DNA of 64,000 nt from Paenibacillus sp. USDA918EY (GTDB lineage: Bacteria > Bacillota > Bacilli > Paenibacillales > Paenibacillaceae), in the NCBI RefSeq assembly GCF_009870825.1, contig NZ_WTWY01000007.1, forward strand, positions 62,001 through 126,000, read 5' to 3'. Under the pieces are notes generated by a model, which did no database searches, was not told where the DNA came from, and saw only the letters and a list, made by a program, of their open reading frames with translations. Made by a program: the position numbers and the translations under genes. Of the stretch, positions 47,735-54,937 are shown in pieces. Every line of letters begins with the position of its first letter. Positions within the stretch are counted from its first letter, which is position 1.

Positions 47735-48709
47735 CTAGGTCAATCGATACGTCGCAAAAGGCTTGCCGTACCGGAACGCCTCGCTAATCTCGTTCAGCTG
47801 CCGCAGAACCTCCGAACCCGGATTCAGCTCCAAGCTTTTCAGGTTTTCGTCCAGCTGCTCGGGACGGGTTGCCCCGACGATCACGGTCGAAACGGCGGGC
47901 CGCTCCATCAGCCAGGCGATCGACAACGTGCTTGGCGTGCAGCCTTGCTCCCCGGCAATCCGGCTCGCCTGCTCCGAAAGCGTAAGCGTCTGATCATTGA
48001 TAAACCGGCCAAAACTCGGGTCGGTCTGCGCCCGGGATTTCAGCGGCGCCCGATCGGCAAAGCTGTATTTGCCGGTCAGTATGCCTCCGGCCAGCGGGAA
48101 ATACGGAATGATGCCCACGCCCTGATCCAGGCAAAGCGGCACCATCTCCTGCTCCGGCGTGCGATCCGCCAGCGAATAGCTGGTCTGAATTGACACGTAG
48201 CGGCTTAGCCCTTTCATGTCGCTGATCCCAAGCGCCTTCATAAGCTCCCAAGCTGCATAATTGGAAGCGCCGATGTACCGGACCTTGCCGGCACGCACCA
48301 TGTCGTCCAGGGCGCGGAGCGTCTCTTCCAGCGGCGTATTCGGGTCGAACGTATGGATCTGGTACAAATCCACGTAATCGGTACGCAGCCTTTTCAGGCT
48401 GCCTTCAAGCTCCTGCATCAGGTGAAAGCGCGAGGACCCTCGCGAATTGGGGCCTTCCCCGCGGACCAGCCCGGCTTTCGTCGCCAGCACCACTTCATGC
48501 CTTCTCCCGGCCAACGCCTCTCCGATGATCCGCTCCGACTCCGTGCCTGCATAGATTTTAGCCGTGTCGATGAAATTGATGCCTCGATCGATCGCATGAT
48601 GAAGAATCCGCGTCGAGGTCTCCTGGTCGGCCCTTTTTCCGAACGCATTCGTCCCGAGCCCCAGAAGGGATACTTCCAGACCGCTGTTTCCCAGACGGCG
48701 GTATTTCAT
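47735..48709 (-). CDS. Aldo/keto reductase
   Basis: A 324-residue NADPH-dependent reductase of the (beta/alpha)8 AKR family: MKYRRLGNSGLEVSLLGLGTNAFG at the start, INFIDTAKIYAGTESERIIGEAL with catalytic Asp and Tyr (about 48-57), VVLATKAG with catalytic Lys (about 80), and YVDLYQIHTFDPNTPLEETL with catalytic His; the NADPH end is STVIVGATRPEQLDENL. It is closest in look to the YhdN/IolS/Gpr-like group. Substrate unknown. AGGAG lies nine nt before the ATG at 48707-48709, preferred over one two codons upstream. A DMT exporter gene precedes it by 70 bp and may share its promoter. Confidence 0.92.
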   Translation of the reverse strand: MKYRRLGNSGLEVSLLGLGTNAFGKRADQETSTRILHHAIDRGINFIDTAKIYAGTESERIIGEALAGRRHEVVLATKAGLVRGEGPNSRGSSRFHLMQELEGSLKRLRTDYVDLYQIHTFDPNTPLEETLRALDDMVRAGKVRYIGASNYAAWELMKALGISDMKGLSRYVSIQTSYSLADRTPEQEMVPLCLDQGVGIIPYFPLAGGILTGKYSFADRAPLKSRAQTDPSFGRFINDQTLTLSEQASRIAGEQGCTPSTLSIAWLMERPAVSTVIVGATRPEQLDENLKSLELNPGSEVLRQLNEISEAFRYGKPFATYRLT

Positions 48710-48779
48710 GAACATCTACTCCTTTGCGCAGTAATTAAAAAGATGGCCATGCGGAAGAAACCGCAACTGCATTTTCCCG

Positions 48780-49676
48780 CTATGCCTGCCGCTGCGCCGG
48801 GGATGCGGCGCCTTGGGCAACCGGCCTGTTGCCCTGCCGGCTTTTTCCGTTGACCAGCCAGATGCCTGCGAGCACCAGCCCAATCCCTGCAAGCGTAACG
48901 ACGCCGAGCGTTTCATGCAAAAACAGCACCCCGCATACCACGCCGATAATTGGAACCATCAGCAACGAAATGGAGGCTTTGCTCGCTTCGACTTTGGACA
49001 GAATGTAAGACCACATCACAAAAGCCAACGCCGAGCCGACGATACCCGAAAAGGCGACGTACACCGCAGGCATAACGCCCCAATGGCTTTCCCCCTGCTC
49101 GAATAGCGCCGAATACAGCAGCAGCCCGGCAGCCCCGGTAATCATCTGCCACGTCGTAAACTGGAGCATGTCGCAATGCCCCAGCTTCCGTTTGACGAGC
49201 AGATTCGCCAGCGCCCACGACAGCCCCGACGATACGGCCAAGAGCAGCGCGGGGGTACTGCCGCTCCAGTGCGCATCCATGGCGACGAACAAACCGGCCG
49301 TTCCGATGACGATCCCGAGCAGCTTCCGCAGGCGAAGCCGTTCGCCCGGCAGCCAAAAATGCGCCATCAACGTCAGCCACAACGGCATGCTGTATGTGAG
49401 CACCGAAGTCAGCCCCGCACTCAAATCCTTCAGGGAAAGCTGAATGGCCAAGTTAAAATACATCGTTTGCAATATGCCGCAAAGCATATACCATTTCAAA
49501 TCCCGCAGCCGGGGCAGCGGCACTTTCTTCGCCAAGCATACCGCAACCAGCACCAGCGCTCCAAGCGCAAACCGGTAACCCGCGAACAGCACCGGCGGAA
49601 ACACCCCGTTCGCCAGCTTCATAAACACCCAGTTAAATCCCCAGATCAGGCAAAGCAGGCCGATCCACACATTCAT
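48780..49676 (-). CDS. EamA/DMT-family transporter
   Basis: A 298-residue membrane protein of the drug/metabolite transporter superfamily with ten hydrophobic segments and two EamA repeats. The first reads IGLLCLIWGFNWVFMKLANGVFPPVLFAGYRFALGALVL (about 4-42). The second runs from SSGLSWALANLLVKRKL (about 150) to VPIIGVVCGVLFLHETLGVVTLAGIGLVLAGIWLVN. Such proteins usually export metabolites. AGAGGTG lies six nt before the ATG at 49674-49676; the GTG two codons upstream sits on the ribosome site itself. The substrate is unknown. Confidence 0.9.
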   Translation of the reverse strand: MNVWIGLLCLIWGFNWVFMKLANGVFPPVLFAGYRFALGALVLVAVCLAKKVPLPRLRDLKWYMLCGILQTMYFNLAIQLSLKDLSAGLTSVLTYSMPLWLTLMAHFWLPGERLRLRKLLGIVIGTAGLFVAMDAHWSGSTPALLLAVSSGLSWALANLLVKRKLGHCDMLQFTTWQMITGAAGLLLYSALFEQGESHWGVMPAVYVAFSGIVGSALAFVMWSYILSKVEASKASISLLMVPIIGVVCGVLFLHETLGVVTLAGIGLVLAGIWLVNGKSRQGNRPVAQGAASPAQRQA

Positions 49677-49697
49677 AACCACACCTCTGATGTCTCA

Positions 49698-49747
49698 GGA
49701 TTTTGCAAAATCCGATTCCGCCCGCCCCCGGGTAAAATCTATAGACG
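49698..49747. repeat. Degenerate copy C of the dispersed repeat (tentative)
   Basis: GGATTTTGCAAAATC (49698-49712) is identical to 11361-11375. It is followed after a gap by AAAATCTATAGACG (49734-49747), which resembles AAAAACGTCTATCGACG of copies A and B with a short deletion. Confidence 0.4.
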
Positions 49748-49749
49748 AA

Positions 49750-49762
49750 CGAAACCGTTTCG
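49750..49762. promoter_or_regulatory. Operator-like dyad CGAAAC-c-GTTTCG
   Basis: A 13-bp palindrome of the kind bound by LacI-type regulators, 74 bp upstream of the DMT gene on the minus strand. No regulator gene of that family is nearby. Confidence 0.4.
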
Positions 49763-50033
49763 ATCTATATATTGCCGTTTGGAAGCCGCTCTTTGGATTT
49801 TTGCAACATCCTCGTCCGAAAATAATATGCCCTTTTAGCGGACCGTTTTGTTGTTAGGAAACTATACGTTCTCCGCCCGGATTTGTCAATGAAAGTCCAA
49901 GGTAGTTAGCAATCGCCGCCCCAGCCTCCCAATCGGCCTCTTTTCTGCAATTTGGGCTATTGGTAGATGACCTTGACCGACATTCACCCTCACCGTGTAA
50001 CGAGCCGCAATGCCTGAGCCGATAATTTTTAGG

Positions 50034-50061
50034 TTTACAAAAAATGGACTTATTATATAAT
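50034..50061 (+). promoter_or_regulatory. Promoter of DUF485-acetate symporter operon
   Basis: TTTACA, 16 bp, TATAAT, about 115 nt before the DUF485 start. Confidence 0.75.
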
Positions 50062-50181
50062 AAAAACAGATTTGCCTTCAATAAGCACCCTATTTTGTTT
50101 GCAAGGGAGGAGATGGAGCGGATCTTTTTTTAAGTGTCCTTAATAAAACGCTTACATTACGAGAATGAGAGGGATTCGACT

Positions 50182-50529
50182 ATGGAAATCACCCCCCGCT
50201 CCAATGAGCGTGCACAAACCAAAAGAACGCCTGAAGAGTATTCCGCCATCCGGAAATCCGCCTATTTTCAACAGCTGCTCCGCGAAAAGAAAAGATTTAT
50301 CATCCCTTTGACCATTTTCTTTTTCTGCTTCTATTTTGCCTTACCGATTTTGACCTCCTACACCACGATTTTGAACAAACCCTTTTTCGGCAGCATCACT
50401 TGGGCTTGGGTGCTTGCCTTTTTGCAGTTCGTCATGACATGGGTTTTATGCATGCTCTATTATAAGAAAGCCGCCAAATTCGATCGGCTCTCCGAGCAAA
50501 TCCGGGAAGAAAACGGAGGTAAAAAATGA
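50182..50529 (+). CDS. DUF485 membrane protein (YjcH/YwcB-like)
   Basis: A 115-residue protein with two hydrophobic segments (FIIPLTIFFFCFYFALPILTSY, about 40-61, and WAWVLAFLQFVMTWVLCMLYY, about 74-94); the approach SAYFQQLLREKKRFIIPLTIFFF is the DUF485 signature. These small proteins precede acetate symporter genes in many bacteria and are thought to assist them. The frame opens 16 codons earlier, but GAGAGGG precedes the ATG at 50182. Its stop overlaps the symporter start by 4 bp (ATGA). Confidence 0.92.
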   Translation: MEITPRSNERAQTKRTPEEYSAIRKSAYFQQLLREKKRFIIPLTIFFFCFYFALPILTSYTTILNKPFFGSITWAWVLAFLQFVMTWVLCMLYYKKAAKFDRLSEQIREENGGKK

Positions 50530-52073
50530 ATACAGCCGCGTTTTCCATGTTTCTGGTCATTGTCGCTTTTACGCTTCTCATTACATACTGGGCGTCCAAA
50601 AAAACGAAATCCGCCAGCGAATTTTATACCGCCGGAGGCGGATTGACCGGCTGGCAGAACGGGCTCGCCATTGCCGGCGACTATATGTCCGCCGCTTCCT
50701 TTCTCGGGATCGCCGGGACGATCGCGCTTGCCGGATTCGACGGATTTTTTTACAGCATCGGATTTCTGGTCGCCTATCTCGTCGTTTTGTTCCTGGTGGC
50801 CGAGCCGCTGCGGAATCTGGGCAAATATACGTTTGCCGACATGATCGCCGTGCGTTTTAACGCCCCCAAAATCCGGGGGTTTGCGGCGTTTAACACGATC
50901 GCCATCTCCATCTTCTACATGCTTGCCCAACTGGTTGGCGCAGGGGCCTTGATCAAGCTGCTGCTGGGCATCGATTTTACGACCTCCGTCATCGTGGTCG
51001 GCATTTTGATGACCGTCTACGTCATTTTCGGCGGGATGCACGCCACCAGCTGGGTGCAGATCGTCAAAGCGCTCCTGCTCATGGCAGGTACGTTTATCAT
51101 CTCAATCATCGTGCTGTATAAATTCAATTTCAGCATTACCGATATGTATGCCAAAATGAGCACCGCCACGCCGCTGAAGGAAGCGTTTCTGAACCCGGGC
51201 GTCAAATACAAGGACGGTCTCGACACCCTTTCGCTGACCATGGGTCTGGTGCTGGGTACCGCGGGGCTGCCGCATATCCTGGTCCGTTTCTTTACCGTCC
51301 GCAATGCCAAAGTCGCCCGCAGCTCGGTCGTTTACGCCACCTGGATCATCGGCATTTTTTACGTGATGACCATTTTCCTCGGTTTCGGAGCCGCCGCCTT
51401 CGTCGGCAACAGCGATATCGTCGCGGCCGACAAAGCCGGCAACATGGCAGCGCCGCTGCTTGCGAAAGCGCTGGGGGGCAACTTCCTGTTCGCGTTTATT
51501 TCCGCCGTTGCTTTTGCCACCATTCTGGCCGTCGTCGCCGGTCTGGTGCTGACCGCAGCCGCCGCCTTTTCCCATGATTTTTACAATCAAATTTTGCGCA
51601 AAGGCAAAGCGACCGAGAAACAGCAGATCAACATGGCGCGTTACGCGTCGATCGGCATCTCCCTGCTTTCCATCGTGCTGGCTCTGTTCGCCAAAAACCT
51701 GAACGTTGCGTTTCTGGTGTCCCTGGCCTTTGCCGTTGCCGCCAGCGCGAATCTGCCGGTCATTTTGTACACCATCTACTGGAAACGTTTCAACACGAAC
51801 GGCGCCATCTGGGCGATGGTGGTCGGGCTGGTGACATCGGTCGGACTGGTCATCGTGAGTCCGAACGTCTTCAACCCGGTCGAAGGCAAAGCGATGTTCG
51901 TCGGCGAGGCGCTGTACCCGCTCAGCACCCCGGGAATCGTCTCGATCCCGCTCGGCTTTATCGCCGGCTACGTCGGCACGCTTGTTTCACGCAAATCCGC
52001 AAACCGGAACGATCAGGCCAGTTATGATGAAATTTTGGTCCGTTCCAATACGGGAATCGATACAAGCATTTAA
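50526..52073 (+). CDS. Cation/acetate symporter, ActP/YwcA-like
   Basis: A 515-residue sodium:solute symporter (SSF) with about thirteen membrane segments. SASEFYTAGGGLTGWQNGLAIAGDYMSAASFLGIAGTIALAGFDGF (about 30-74) is the SSF core that binds sodium and substrate, followed by KYTFADMIAVRFN and GTAGLPHILVRFFTVRNAKVARSS (about 240-263). Pairing with a DUF485 gene marks it as the acetate or short-chain acid type. GGAGGT lies just before the ATG. No acetyl-CoA synthetase gene is adjacent. Confidence 0.93.
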   Translation: MNTAAFSMFLVIVAFTLLITYWASKKTKSASEFYTAGGGLTGWQNGLAIAGDYMSAASFLGIAGTIALAGFDGFFYSIGFLVAYLVVLFLVAEPLRNLGKYTFADMIAVRFNAPKIRGFAAFNTIAISIFYMLAQLVGAGALIKLLLGIDFTTSVIVVGILMTVYVIFGGMHATSWVQIVKALLLMAGTFIISIIVLYKFNFSITDMYAKMSTATPLKEAFLNPGVKYKDGLDTLSLTMGLVLGTAGLPHILVRFFTVRNAKVARSSVVYATWIIGIFYVMTIFLGFGAAAFVGNSDIVAADKAGNMAAPLLAKALGGNFLFAFISAVAFATILAVVAGLVLTAAAAFSHDFYNQILRKGKATEKQQINMARYASIGISLLSIVLALFAKNLNVAFLVSLAFAVAASANLPVILYTIYWKRFNTNGAIWAMVVGLVTSVGLVIVSPNVFNPVEGKAMFVGEALYPLSTPGIVSIPLGFIAGYVGTLVSRKSANRNDQASYDEILVRSNTGIDTSI

Positions 52074-52084
52074 CAGGTAAAAAG

Positions 52085-52123
52085 AAGACCCGGTTGGCTT
52101 GAGTTCAGGCCACGCCGGGTCTT
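52085..52123. terminator. Terminator between acetate symporter and EIIC-like gene
   Basis: AAGACCCGG pairs with CCGGGTCTT; on the minus strand TTCTTTTT follows, on the plus strand only a weak T-run. Confidence 0.75.
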
Positions 52124-52140
52124 ATCCTATCGCTCTTCGT

Positions 52141-53733
52141 TTATGCCGACTGCTGGGCGGACAGGTTCCGATCCGATGTTTTACGGCTCCGTGAAGCCTT
52201 GTTCGCCACCAGCGTGATTATCAACGCCAGCAGCAGCGCGGCTGCCATGGAAATCGTAAATCCGATCACGTTGTTCGAAAGCAGCGGCCCCATAAACGAA
52301 GGTACGTAAGCCGTTCCCCGGACTTGGAATACGCCGACCAGACCGCCTCCGACTCCGGCCGCCGCGATTGCTCCCCCGAACACCCATTTGTTTGAAAACA
52401 TGAATGGATAAGCGGCTTCCACGAACGTGCCGAAACCCATATTGATCAGAAAACCGGGGGCGGCTACCGCCGCTTCGCCTTTATCTCTGGGCGCAATCAG
52501 GTTCGCCAACGTAATGCCCGCAGATACCATCACAAGTCCGACCATATCGATCGCGCCGAGGAAGCTGTTGCCCGTCTTCTCCATTTCAAGGAGCACGATC
52601 GGCAAAATCGCGGCATGGTACACCCCGCCGAGAATCGCAGGCCAGATCAGCAGGCCGCCGATCACGCCCGCTACAATCGGGTTGAAGGAAATGGCCAGAT
52701 TGATCAGGTGCTTGATCCATTCTCCCGCCTGGAGCGCAAACGGGGCGACCAAATAGTACATGATCAGTCCCGAAATGAGTCCGGCAAAACCTCCCGCCAC
52801 GATGTTGACCGTTGTCATTGGAAAACGCCACTGCACGCATTTGACGAACAGGAACTGCACCAGCAGCCCTGCGCCGATCCCGCCGAGTATGCCCCCGATA
52901 ATTCCGCCGTTCATGGACAACGTTCCCGCAATAACGCCGGCCACAATTGACACTTCATCGAGATCGGCGATTTGCTTCGCCGCGATGACCGCCAAAACGA
53001 CCGGCAGCGCCTTCAGCATGATGTCGAACACCGTGCTTAAACCTTTGAGCGCCGGAATTTGGCTGAGCGCCAGCACGATCGCCATGGCGATGAAACCGGG
53101 CAGCGATGACTGCATAATGCCTTTCAGATTGATTCTCCGCCAGGGTTTGCCCGAAGGCAGTTTGGAACCGCCGGGGCTTCCGAGCACCGGAACAAATTTG
53201 ATGCCCCAATGCTTGCATAACGAAGTCATAAACGATACCGCCCTTGTCCGGTTCGTCGTTCCGGTCGTACCCGAAGTGGCGATGACATTGGCGCCTTTCG
53301 AAGCTATCAAAGCCATGGATGTGCCGCCCGTCCCCACCACGGGAATGGCCTGCGCCGCTGCTGCCTGAATCGTCCGGCCGTTCGCTCCTTCAGGATCGGC
53401 GCTCATGACGATCAAGCCGTCGATTTTTCCGGATCCGACCAGCCCAGCCATCTCGCCATCCATCCCGAAAGCCGCTTCGTTCACTTCCTTCAACGAACCT
53501 TCCGCCTGCTTTATCAGCCGGTTTTCGTCCGGATGCCATGCATACAGAACCGCCGCCGTCGTTTCTTTGGCCGTATCCATCGACTCCGATGCCGCAATAA
53601 ACTGCACCGCGCCGATTTCAATGCCTGCGCCGTGGCATTGGGCCGCGATTTCCCCAATCAGCTTGTCCGGGTCTTTGCCCCCCAAATTATATAAATTGCC
53701 GCCGCTGCTGCCGATGACCGCTATCCGTTTCAT
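52141..53733 (-). CDS. PTS EIIC-like transporter fused to an unknown N-terminal domain
   Basis: A 530-residue protein. Residues 1-205 are soluble, with Gly-rich loops (MKRIAVIGSSGGNLYNLGG at the start, PVVGTGGTSMALIASKGANVIATSGTTGTTNRTRA near 150-185) that look nucleotide- or phosphate-binding. Residues 225-515 are a membrane domain of about eight to nine segments (AGVIAGTLSMNGGIIGGILGGIGAGLL, NPIVAGVIGGLLIWPAILGGVYHAAILPIVLLEMEKTGNSFLGAIDMVGLVMVSAGI) resembling the PF13303 type of PTS EIIC. No EIIA or EIIB phosphorylation site is evident and none is encoded nearby, so sugar phosphotransfer is doubtful. The ATG at 53731-53733 has AGAGGGG upstream; 25 upstream codons overlap the promoter and are excluded. 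Confidence 0.75.
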   Translation of the reverse strand: MKRIAVIGSSGGNLYNLGGKDPDKLIGEIAAQCHGAGIEIGAVQFIAASESMDTAKETTAAVLYAWHPDENRLIKQAEGSLKEVNEAAFGMDGEMAGLVGSGKIDGLIVMSADPEGANGRTIQAAAAQAIPVVGTGGTSMALIASKGANVIATSGTTGTTNRTRAVSFMTSLCKHWGIKFVPVLGSPGGSKLPSGKPWRRINLKGIMQSSLPGFIAMAIVLALSQIPALKGLSTVFDIMLKALPVVLAVIAAKQIADLDEVSIVAGVIAGTLSMNGGIIGGILGGIGAGLLVQFLFVKCVQWRFPMTTVNIVAGGFAGLISGLIMYYLVAPFALQAGEWIKHLINLAISFNPIVAGVIGGLLIWPAILGGVYHAAILPIVLLEMEKTGNSFLGAIDMVGLVMVSAGITLANLIAPRDKGEAAVAAPGFLINMGFGTFVEAAYPFMFSNKWVFGGAIAAAGVGGGLVGVFQVRGTAYVPSFMGPLLSNNVIGFTISMAAALLLALIITLVANKASRSRKTSDRNLSAQQSA

Positions 53734-53768
53734 GATGTGCCCCTCTATTCGCAGTATTTTCGCTTTAT

Positions 53769-53788
53769 TATGGTACCGTATTACCATA
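53769..53788. promoter_or_regulatory. Operator-like palindrome at the EIIC-like gene start site
   Basis: TATGGTA-ccgtat-TACCATA, 7-bp perfect arms, directly downstream of the -10 box. The form recalls GntR-family sites. Confidence 0.7.
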
Positions 53789-53816
53789 TTATAAGAGTAA
53801 CACGTCATAGGGACAA
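53788..53816 (-). promoter_or_regulatory. Promoter of the EIIC-like gene
   Basis: On the minus strand TTGTCC, 17 bp, TATAAT. Confidence 0.8.
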
Positions 53817-53898
53817 CCTTTTTCGAAATGATGCAGAAGATACGCTTGATTCTTATTCATGCTCCCGGCGCTTCTTAAGGCAGGGTTAAAAATCGCTT

Positions 53899-53926
53899 TT
53901 TGCAATCCGATAGATTCCGCTATAAT
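53899..53926 (+). promoter_or_regulatory. Promoter of the hypothetical gene at 54 kb
   Basis: TTTGCA, 16 bp, TATAAT, about 40 nt before the GGAGG-preceded ATG at 53973. Confidence 0.65.
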
Positions 53927-53972
53927 AGACACATAACCCAAAATGGATATCTTTAACAATTGTGGAGGTTCT

Positions 53973-54725
53973 ATGAATCAGCAAAACGAAGCAACGTTAT
54001 CGGACGTCATTACGGAGGGCATCAACAAGACGCTCGCAAGGGATCTGCCGAATGCCGGTCCGAATGAACTGGAACAACGCCGAAAACAAATGAATAAGGC
54101 GGAATTAATGGACGCTTATCTTCAATCATTCGACCGGGAACCGACGGGGAATGTCATTCATGGGGTCGTTCAGCGGCTTTTCGGCATGGATTTGGATCAT
54201 GTGTCCCTGCTTCCAGAGGCCGAGCATGAAATTCAGGCAGCCGGCGGACTTCAACAGTCGGGAACTCATCCCGACGGCAGCATGCCCGCGCCCCGCGAGA
54301 TCATCGACATCAAGCTGGCTACGGGCGGCAAACGTTGGTCCGGCCCGGAAATCCGCCGTCTGCTGAACAGCCTGTTCGGCGTCAACCTCGATGCCATATC
54401 CGCGCTGGATCAAGCAAAAATATCGTTGTTTTCCAAAGGCCAATGGGTCGTGCGGAAGGATCATGATCTGTTCGTCGTGTATACGGGCGAAGGAGACGTG
54501 GATGTCAGCGTATACCCCACGGCGTATTTCCTTGAGCGGACGGGGATGGACGGGCTGCCGGAAGATCTGAATCAAGCCTTGACGGATCTGGGTTATCGTC
54601 CCGATGGGGAGCGGAAAAGCTTATATTACGCCGACCCCGGCGGCCAACCCGTGCCGGATGCCTTTAAAGGCCAAACTATGGGCGCGATCATGGCAGCCAT
54701 CCGGAACTCATACAGCCATTTATAG
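53973..54725 (+). CDS. Conserved-looking protein of unknown function with internal repeat
   Basis: A 250-residue soluble protein that I do not recognise. It contains two similar segments, LFGMDLDHVSLL at 69-80 and LFGVNLDAISAL at 134-145, each preceded by a helix (VIHGVVQR and PEIRRLLNS), so it seems to have arisen by duplication. The C-terminal part (GQWVVRKDHDLFVVYTGEGDVDVSVYPTAYFLERTGMDGLP) is strand-rich. There is no signal peptide or membrane segment. TGGAGGTTCT precedes the ATG at 53973 and decides the start over one ten codons upstream. It is monocistronic with its own promoter. Confidence 0.75.
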   Translation: MNQQNEATLSDVITEGINKTLARDLPNAGPNELEQRRKQMNKAELMDAYLQSFDREPTGNVIHGVVQRLFGMDLDHVSLLPEAEHEIQAAGGLQQSGTHPDGSMPAPREIIDIKLATGGKRWSGPEIRRLLNSLFGVNLDAISALDQAKISLFSKGQWVVRKDHDLFVVYTGEGDVDVSVYPTAYFLERTGMDGLPEDLNQALTDLGYRPDGERKSLYYADPGGQPVPDAFKGQTMGAIMAAIRNSYSHL

Positions 54726-54780
54726 TTTGATGTTTCGCAATATGTCGGCTGTTCCCGGCTTCAGCCGGGTTCATTCGGTT

Positions 54781-54825
54781 TAAGAAAAACGTCTATCGAC
54801 GTACTTTCACAGAAGACAGACCGCG
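54781..54825. repeat. Dispersed 45-bp intergenic repeat, copy B
   Basis: 41 of 45 bases match copy A at 11382-11426, in the same orientation. It lies in the convergent gap between the hypothetical gene and the ThDP enzyme gene. Confidence 0.8.
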
Positions 54826-54893
54826 CTTAGCGGAAATTTTCCTTGTGATATAAGGAAGCCATCGCTTCGAAACTTATACCTTCTTATACCTTC

Positions 54894-54928
54894 AAAAAAA
54901 GGGCCCTGATCCTCGATCAGAGCCCTGT
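54894..54928 (-). terminator. Terminator of the ThDP enzyme gene
   Basis: AGGGC-cCTGATC pairs with GATCAG-aGCCCT around CTC; on the minus strand TTTTTTT follows. It starts 10 bp past the stop. Confidence 0.9.
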
Positions 54929-54937
54929 TTGCTTTCG

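Larger units (their letters stand above)
49677..50181. other. 505-bp divergent intergenic region
   Basis: Contains the palindrome GGATTTTGCAAAATCC (49698-49713) with a degenerate repeat copy, a 13-bp operator-like dyad CGAAAC-c-GTTTCG (49750-49762), about 250 bp without recognisable features, and the promoter of the DUF485 gene. A 75-codon minus-strand ORF here (49854-50081) has no ribosome site and is not called. Confidence 0.6.

Noticed and set aside
49854..50081. 75-codon minus-strand ORF between the DMT and DUF485 genes
   Set aside because: No ribosome site, overlaps the DUF485 promoter region, no family match; it may hold a remnant but cannot be called.
54873..54892. Two tandem copies of CTTATACCTT
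   Set aside because: Only two 10-bp units; too small to be more than chance or a trace of slippage.
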